In this document: positions 59,767-64,000 of the stretch, in pieces
How the letters are laid out: every line of letters begins with the position of its first letter
How positions within the stretch are numbered: position 1 is the first letter of the stretch
Origin: Liquorilactobacillus mali KCTC 3596 = DSM 20444
GTDB lineage: Bacteria; Bacillota; Bacilli; Lactobacillales; Lactobacillaceae
Length of the DNA: 64,000 nt
Assembly (NCBI RefSeq): GCF_000260415.1
Contig: NZ_BACP01000056.1
Coordinates: 1-64,000 of the forward strand
Direction of reading: 5' to 3'
Translations under genes and position numbers: made by a program
Notes under the pieces: generated by a model
The model's database searches: none
What the model was told of the DNA's origin: nothing
The model's input: the letters and a program-made list of their open reading frames with translations, nothing else

Positions 59767-61248
59767 ATGTTTCCTGAAATTGATGAATTAAAAAAGATTG
59801 CTTCGTCTTATAATTTTGTCCCAGTTGCTAAGCGTTTATCTTTAACAAAAGACGAGGAAGAACAGTTATTACTATCCCTGGCACACGATAAGGATACAGT
59901 TTATTTTTCAGGTGGAAATCATGCACTTGGAAATTATAGTTATTTTGTAATTCAGCCAACACGAAGCATTACTGTCTTAGATGGTGTTTTAATTGATAGC
60001 GACAAACAAAGGGACAAAATAATAAAAGATGTAAATCCCCATAATTATTTGGAGAAGGTCTTAAAGGAGCATGAACAGCCTGTTATTTCAGGACTTCCAC
60101 CTTTTACTGGTGGATTAATAGGTTATTTCTCATATGAATATACTAAATATTATCAAAAGCATATTAATTTTCAACATGCCAATCCGGATAATATTCAAGA
60201 CATTGGATTATTCTGTTGCGACAAATTGATTGCGTATAATCGTGATAAATCAGAAGTGAGTTTGATTATCAGCATTGCAACTGAAAATTTGGAAGCCAAC
60301 TATAAGCGGGCAAAAGAAGAACTTGAGGAACTGAAAACGAGGGTGTTTGCACGAATTAGCAAAACTTATGAAATGCCGCAATTGAAGATGATCGGTGATT
60401 TTCAAATGTATTTTAATGAAGCCGAGTATTCAAATAAAGTTCAAATAGCAAAAGAACACATCACAGTAGGAGATATTTTTCAATTAATCATGTCTAATCC
60501 ACAGAAAGTAAACTTAACTGGTGATTTATTACCGCTTTTAAAGCAATTAATGGTAGACGAACCGCATGCTTATCACTTTTATTTTAAGCAAAAAGGCTTT
60601 GCTGCCGTAGCGGCTTCACCTGAGACATTGATTACGCGAAAAGGACAAGAACTTGCAAGTTATCCTTTGGCAGGAACCCGAAAGTTGACAGATGATAGCG
60701 CAAAGAATCAAAAAAACTGTGCAGAATTATTAGGCAGTGCAAAAGAATTAGCGGAGCATAACATGTTAGTTGATCTTGGGAGAAATGATCTTGGACAGAT
60801 AAGTAAATTCGGAACAATTCGTGTCACAAAGCATGCTTTTCTAGAAAAATTTTCAACTGTTGTTCATTTGGCATCTGTCATTAAAAGTCAGGCATTGCCA
60901 GAAAAAGGTGCACTGGATGTCTTAGATGCTGTTTTTCCGGCGGGGACCTTATCGGGGGCACCAAAAGTTAAGGCAATTCAAATTATTAACGAATTGGAAC
61001 ACTTTAAACGAGGAATCTATGGCGGTTGTTTCGGCTACATGAGCTTTTCAGGTGCTCTCGATATGGCAATTGGAATTAGATTACTGCACAGGAATGGACA
61101 AAATGGTATTTTGCATACAGGAGCTGGGATTGTGGCTGATAGTATAGCTAAAAATGAATATCAGGAATGCCTGAATAAATCGAGATCAGTAAGAAATGCA
61201 TTAGCTAAGTCCAGTCTTAGAGGTGAAAAAAATGGAATTACTAATTGA
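59767..61248 (+). CDS. trpE: Anthranilate synthase component I
   Basis: Makes anthranilate from chorismate with TrpG-supplied ammonia. The 493-residue product keeps the catalytic segments ASPETLITRK, DLGRNDLGQI, FPAGTLSGAPKVKA, YGGCFGYMSF and GAGIVADS. In the N-terminal region the LLES Trp-feedback motif appears altered (VYFSGGNHALGNYS). GAAAGGAGT precedes the ATG. First gene of the trp operon; overlaps trpG by 17 bases. Confidence 0.94.
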   Translation: MFPEIDELKKIASSYNFVPVAKRLSLTKDEEEQLLLSLAHDKDTVYFSGGNHALGNYSYFVIQPTRSITVLDGVLIDSDKQRDKIIKDVNPHNYLEKVLKEHEQPVISGLPPFTGGLIGYFSYEYTKYYQKHINFQHANPDNIQDIGLFCCDKLIAYNRDKSEVSLIISIATENLEANYKRAKEELEELKTRVFARISKTYEMPQLKMIGDFQMYFNEAEYSNKVQIAKEHITVGDIFQLIMSNPQKVNLTGDLLPLLKQLMVDEPHAYHFYFKQKGFAAVAASPETLITRKGQELASYPLAGTRKLTDDSAKNQKNCAELLGSAKELAEHNMLVDLGRNDLGQISKFGTIRVTKHAFLEKFSTVVHLASVIKSQALPEKGALDVLDAVFPAGTLSGAPKVKAIQIINELEHFKRGIYGGCFGYMSFSGALDMAIGIRLLHRNGQNGILHTGAGIVADSIAKNEYQECLNKSRSVRNALAKSSLRGEKNGITN

Positions 61249-61804
61249 TAACTATGATAGCTTTACCTATAACTTGTATCAACAAATTGGACAATTTACT
61301 TCTGATATTGTGGTAAAAAAGAATGATGAGGTTGATTGTGATGCAATTGCGAGGTTAAAGCCGGAACATATTATTATCTCACCAGGTCCAGGCCGCCCAA
61401 ATGATGCAGGTAATTGTCTGGAGATCGTTGATAAATTTGCTGGTAAAATTCCAATACTGGGTGTTTGCATGGGATTAGAGGTAATCGCTGCAGCTTTTGA
61501 TACTGATATTGTTACTGCACCAAAGCTGATGCACGGGAAAGTCGACACTATCAAGGTAGAATATGTTGATGAAATCCTAAAGGGAACACCCCATAAATTC
61601 CAAGCAGCTAGGTACCACTCGTTAATTGCGGATTATCAACAATTACCTTCGAATTTTAATATTACGAGTGTCTCAAGTGATAATGAATTAATGTCCTTTT
61701 CAGATAGTCGAAAGCATATATATGCAATCCAATATCATCCAGAATCAATTATGACGGATAGAGCGGTTGGAAATACGATTATTCGGAACTTCTTAAAAGT
61801 TTAA
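61232..61804 (+). CDS. trpG: Anthranilate synthase component II (glutamine amidotransferase)
   Basis: A 190-residue class I amidotransferase giving ammonia to TrpE. Nucleophile in PILGVCMGLEVIAAAF; His and Glu in AIQYHPESIMTD; N-terminal LLIDNYDSFTYNLYQQ. The ATG at 61232 is chosen (GAGGTG upstream) over a GTG three codons earlier. A second Trp T-box follows immediately. Confidence 0.94.
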   Translation: MELLIDNYDSFTYNLYQQIGQFTSDIVVKKNDEVDCDAIARLKPEHIIISPGPGRPNDAGNCLEIVDKFAGKIPILGVCMGLEVIAAAFDTDIVTAPKLMHGKVDTIKVEYVDEILKGTPHKFQAARYHSLIADYQQLPSNFNITSVSSDNELMSFSDSRKHIYAIQYHPESIMTDRAVGNTIIRNFLKV

Positions 61805-61825
61805 CTAGTGAAAAAAGTAAATTTA

Positions 61826-62125
61826 ATATTTATCCATACAAACTACTGAAGTGGAGATCAAGATAGTTGTGCACATACAGAGAATCGGCGTTGCTGAGAG
61901 TCCGGTTGAACGCAAACTGTTAAATGGACCACTGAGGGTGCGGTCAAAGCATGAAAATTGTTAGTACTCCGCAACGTAAGATACACGTTAGATGTCTGGG
62001 ATGTGCTTGCATCCCGTGAGGGTGTGGTTTATAGGCACAGTAACTACTGGCCTGAAACTGCGAATTAAGGTGGTACCGCGGAAAATCCGTCCTTAACAGG
62101 TGACTGTTATGGGCGCTTTTTTATT
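61826..62125 (+). ncRNA. T-box riboswitch, Trp specific, internal to the operon
   Basis: A near-duplicate of the first Trp T-box: shared CATACAAAC, GTGGAGATCAAGATAGTTGT and TTGCTGAGAGTCCGGTTGAA blocks; specifier TGG at 61925-61927; T-box TAAGGTGGTACCGCG (62066-62080). The terminator stem is shorter here (CGTCC/GGGCG plus T6) because the outer A/T pairs of the first copy are lost. No strong promoter is seen in front of it. Confidence 0.9.
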
Positions 62126-62138
62126 AGGAGGAGAAAAG

Positions 62139-62189
62139 ATGGAAGAATTCCGATGGCAGATTCTTTTAAAACATGGGTCACACATATAG
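62139..62189 (+). CDS. Possible 16-aa leader peptide containing Trp
   Basis: An ATG eight bases after AGGAGG (62126-62131) opens a frame of 16 codons, MEEFRWQILLKHGSHI, stopping at TAG 27 bases before trpD. It has one tryptophan codon. It may be a translated leader or a decayed remnant; its good ribosome site is the only support. Confidence 0.35.
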   Translation: MEEFRWQILLKHGSHI

Positions 62190-62215
62190 AAACAATTCTT
62201 AAGGAGGATATAAAG

Positions 62216-63241
62216 ATGATAAAAGAAGCAATAAAAAAAGTTGTCAGTGGTAGTAATTTGAGTTATGAGGAAATGAATCGAGTAACAGATGAAATAATGT
62301 CAGATAAAGCAACGGATATTCAAATTGCTGCATTTTTGACAGCATTAGCAGAAAAAAAGGAAACGGTCGATGAGATTGCAGGAGCAGCTCAATCGATGAG
62401 GGAGCACGCACTAGATTTTGATTCCAGTCAAAAAGAAACACTTGAAATTGTAGGAACTGGTGGTGACAATGCCCACACATTCAATATCTCCACAACAACA
62501 GCTTTTGTTGTTTCGGCGACTGGAATACCAGTGACAAAACATGGAAATAGAGCAGCTTCATCTTTGAGCGGTGCGGCGGATGTATTAGAGGCCCTAGGAG
62601 CAAAAATAGATATTGATCCTAAAAAGTCGGCTGAAATCTTAGACAAAAATGGCATCTGTTTTCTATTTGCGCAAGAGTATCATCAAGCAATGCGCTATGT
62701 TGCAAAAGTCCGCAAAGAGTTGGCTTTTAGAACTATTTTTAATATTTTAGGACCACTTGCAAACCCAGCGGGAGCAAAGATGCAATTAATGGGTGTATAT
62801 GATGGCCAGCTGCTCCAAGTTATACCTAGAGTAATGCAGCGATTAGGTGCCAATTCAGGGATGATTGTTCATGGAACTGATGGACTAGATGAAATTACAT
62901 TAACCGGTCCAACTAAGGTAGTCGAGTTCAATAAAAAAGAAATAAAAAATTATGAATTGACGCCGGAACAATTCGATTTTCATAGCTGTACGGAACAAGA
63001 TTTGGTCGGAGGAACTCCACAAGAAAATGCAAAAATTACCCGTGATATTTTGAGCGGAGTGAACGGTCCAAGGCGAGATGTTGTACTTTTGAATGCTGCA
63101 GCCGCAATCCACATCGTACACCCTGAGGTTGATTTTTTTGAAGGAATTCGTGAAGCAAAAGAAGCAATAGACAGCAAAAGAGCATTAGCTAAGCTGAATG
63201 ATTTCGTTAAGCTGACGAATGATAACGAGGTTACTGTATGA
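62216..63241 (+). CDS. trpD: Anthranilate phosphoribosyltransferase
   Basis: Joins anthranilate and PRPP in the second step of tryptophan synthesis. The 341-residue product has VGTGGDNAHTFNIST, TKHGNRAASSLSGAADVLEA and the metal-binding GTDGLDEIT. AAGGAGGA lies nine bases before the ATG at 62216; the longer frame from 62153 is not needed. It follows the internal T-box and overlaps trpC (ATGA). Confidence 0.95.
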   Translation: MIKEAIKKVVSGSNLSYEEMNRVTDEIMSDKATDIQIAAFLTALAEKKETVDEIAGAAQSMREHALDFDSSQKETLEIVGTGGDNAHTFNISTTTAFVVSATGIPVTKHGNRAASSLSGAADVLEALGAKIDIDPKKSAEILDKNGICFLFAQEYHQAMRYVAKVRKELAFRTIFNILGPLANPAGAKMQLMGVYDGQLLQVIPRVMQRLGANSGMIVHGTDGLDEITLTGPTKVVEFNKKEIKNYELTPEQFDFHSCTEQDLVGGTPQENAKITRDILSGVNGPRRDVVLLNAAAAIHIVHPEVDFFEGIREAKEAIDSKRALAKLNDFVKLTNDNEVTV

Positions 63242-64000
63242 TATTAGATGATTTGGTTGCAGCAACATCTGAACGACTTGAGTTATGCAAACAGAAAGTA
63301 ACGTTTGAAGAATTAAAGTTGCTTAGTAGGCAGAGTAAAAGCAAGGGACTTGCGGAATCTTTTAAACAGAATTTGAGAACCAACGAGCTGAGTGTAATTG
63401 CAGAGGTAAAGCAAGCTTCCCCCTCAAAAGGGGTAATCGTTAACGAATTTCCTTATTTGGAGATTGCTAAGGAATATCAAGCTGCAGGAGTTAGCGCAAT
63501 ATCTGTATTGACGGAAGAAAAATATTTCCATGGGAAGCTAGAATATTTGAAAGAAATAGCCCAGAAAAGTGAACTACCAATCTTACGGAAAGACTTTGTA
63601 ATCGATCCATATATGATTTATGAAGCTCGGGTTGCAGGAGCAACACTTGTTTTATTAATTGTAGCGATTCTCAGTGATGAACAATTAAATGAGTATTTGG
63701 AATTGGCACATGATTTGGGAATGGAGGCAATTGTAGAGGTTCATAATCATCATGAATTAACACGAGCTTTAAACACGGATGCAGCGATTATTGGAATTAA
63801 TAACCGAGATTTGACTAATTTCAAGGTGAGTCTAGAAACTACTTGCAAACTCAGCGCTTTGGTTCCAGCAAATCGGTTGGTGATTTCAGAGAGTGGGATT
63901 CAAAGTGGAAAAGACATAACTTATTTGCAGGATAATGCAAGAATTAACGGAGTTTTAGTTGGAGAGTATCTAATGCGTGCAGAGAATAAAAAGGATACAA
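63238..64000 (+). CDS. trpC: Indole-3-glycerol-phosphate synthase, cut by the window edge
   Basis: Starts at the ATG that overlaps the trpD stop and stays open to the end (254 codons of about 260). Beta-barrel motifs are typical: VIAEVKQASPSKGVI (catalytic Lys), LPILRKDFVIDPYMIYEA, IIGINNRDLTNF, VISESGI. Only a few C-terminal residues are missing. It is the fourth gene of the trp operon; trpF, trpB and trpA probably follow outside. Confidence 0.93.
   Translation, partial: MILDDLVAATSERLELCKQKVTFEELKLLSRQSKSKGLAESFKQNLRTNELSVIAEVKQASPSKGVIVNEFPYLEIAKEYQAAGVSAISVLTEEKYFHGKLEYLKEIAQKSELPILRKDFVIDPYMIYEARVAGATLVLLIVAILSDEQLNEYLELAHDLGMEAIVEVHNHHELTRALNTDAAIIGINNRDLTNFKVSLETTCKLSALVPANRLVISESGIQSGKDITYLQDNARINGVLVGEYLMRAENKKDT

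Noticed and set aside
61223-61248. Possible trpE-trpG fusion or frameshift
   Set aside because: Both proteins are complete with normal ends; the 17-base overlap with an internal ribosome site is ordinary coupling.
1-64000. Search for tRNA, rRNA, prophage or complete IS elements
   Set aside because: No cloverleaf, rRNA-like block, transposase or phage structural gene was recognised; the lone serine recombinase is not part of a recognisable element.

Overview
The window is low-GC Gram-positive DNA with strong AGGAGG-type ribosome sites, T-box leaders, Rex-, CcpA- and Fur-like sites, an LPxTG surface protein and acetate kinase plus bifunctional AdhE. This fits a lactic acid bacterium of the Lactobacillaceae. 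A chemotaxis receptor behind a sigma-28-type promoter, a cellulose-synthase-like PilZ remnant and an EAL protein suggest a motile or formerly motile lineage such as Liquorilactobacillus. That genus assignment is inference; there is no rRNA in the window.

Layout. 1-5.7 kb: a small ORF, an MMPL exporter, a NarL-type two-component system, an unknown 80-residue protein and a hexapeptide acyltransferase. 5.7-10.3 kb: ackA and adhE, divergent around a control region with two Rex-like dyads and a cre-like site. 10.3-16.6 kb: a decaying region with two small broken genes, an AraC/MFS pair fused by deletion, an intact rhamnosidase and ROK kinase, and a truncated cellulose-synthase-like gene with a PilZ tail. 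16.7-29.5 kb: chemotaxis receptor, DUF3290/DUF421 pair, LysR with quinone-linked D-lactate dehydrogenase, ClC transporter, Ldh2-type dehydrogenase, YagU-like protein, RmlC-like epimerase, class I amidotransferase-like hydrolase and a lipoprotein. 29.6-32.2 kb: a relP-relR-relS-like operon (small alarmone synthetase plus two-component system). 32.2-33.9 kb: a serine recombinase and an EAL gene separated by a segment bounded by two inverted GGGT-N2-ACCC sites and holding outward-facing promoters. This candidate phase switch is the most unusual element here. 34-41.3 kb: two amino acid transporters, then a Met T-box, a MetE-like methionine synthase, O-acetylhomoserine sulfhydrylase and AzlCD. 41.4-45.7 kb: TetR plus a heterodimeric ABC exporter. 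45.8-50.6 kb: a Fur-box-preceded NEAT/heme uptake operon. 50.9-55.9 kb: aconitase, citrate synthase and isocitrate dehydrogenase, the oxidative half of the TCA cycle to 2-oxoglutarate. 56.1-59.4 kb: two tandem Met T-boxes ahead of S-methylmethionine permease and homocysteine methyltransferase. 59.4-64 kb: the trp operon (trpE, trpG, trpD, trpC, cut by the window edge) with two near-duplicate Trp T-boxes, one before trpE and one between trpG and trpD.

Recurring themes are amino acid supply under T-box control (five T-boxes in 25 kb), redox-tuned fermentation with hints of heme/quinone respiration, and c-di-GMP/motility genes that are partly decaying. I saw no tRNA, rRNA, CRISPR array, complete insertion sequence or prophage.
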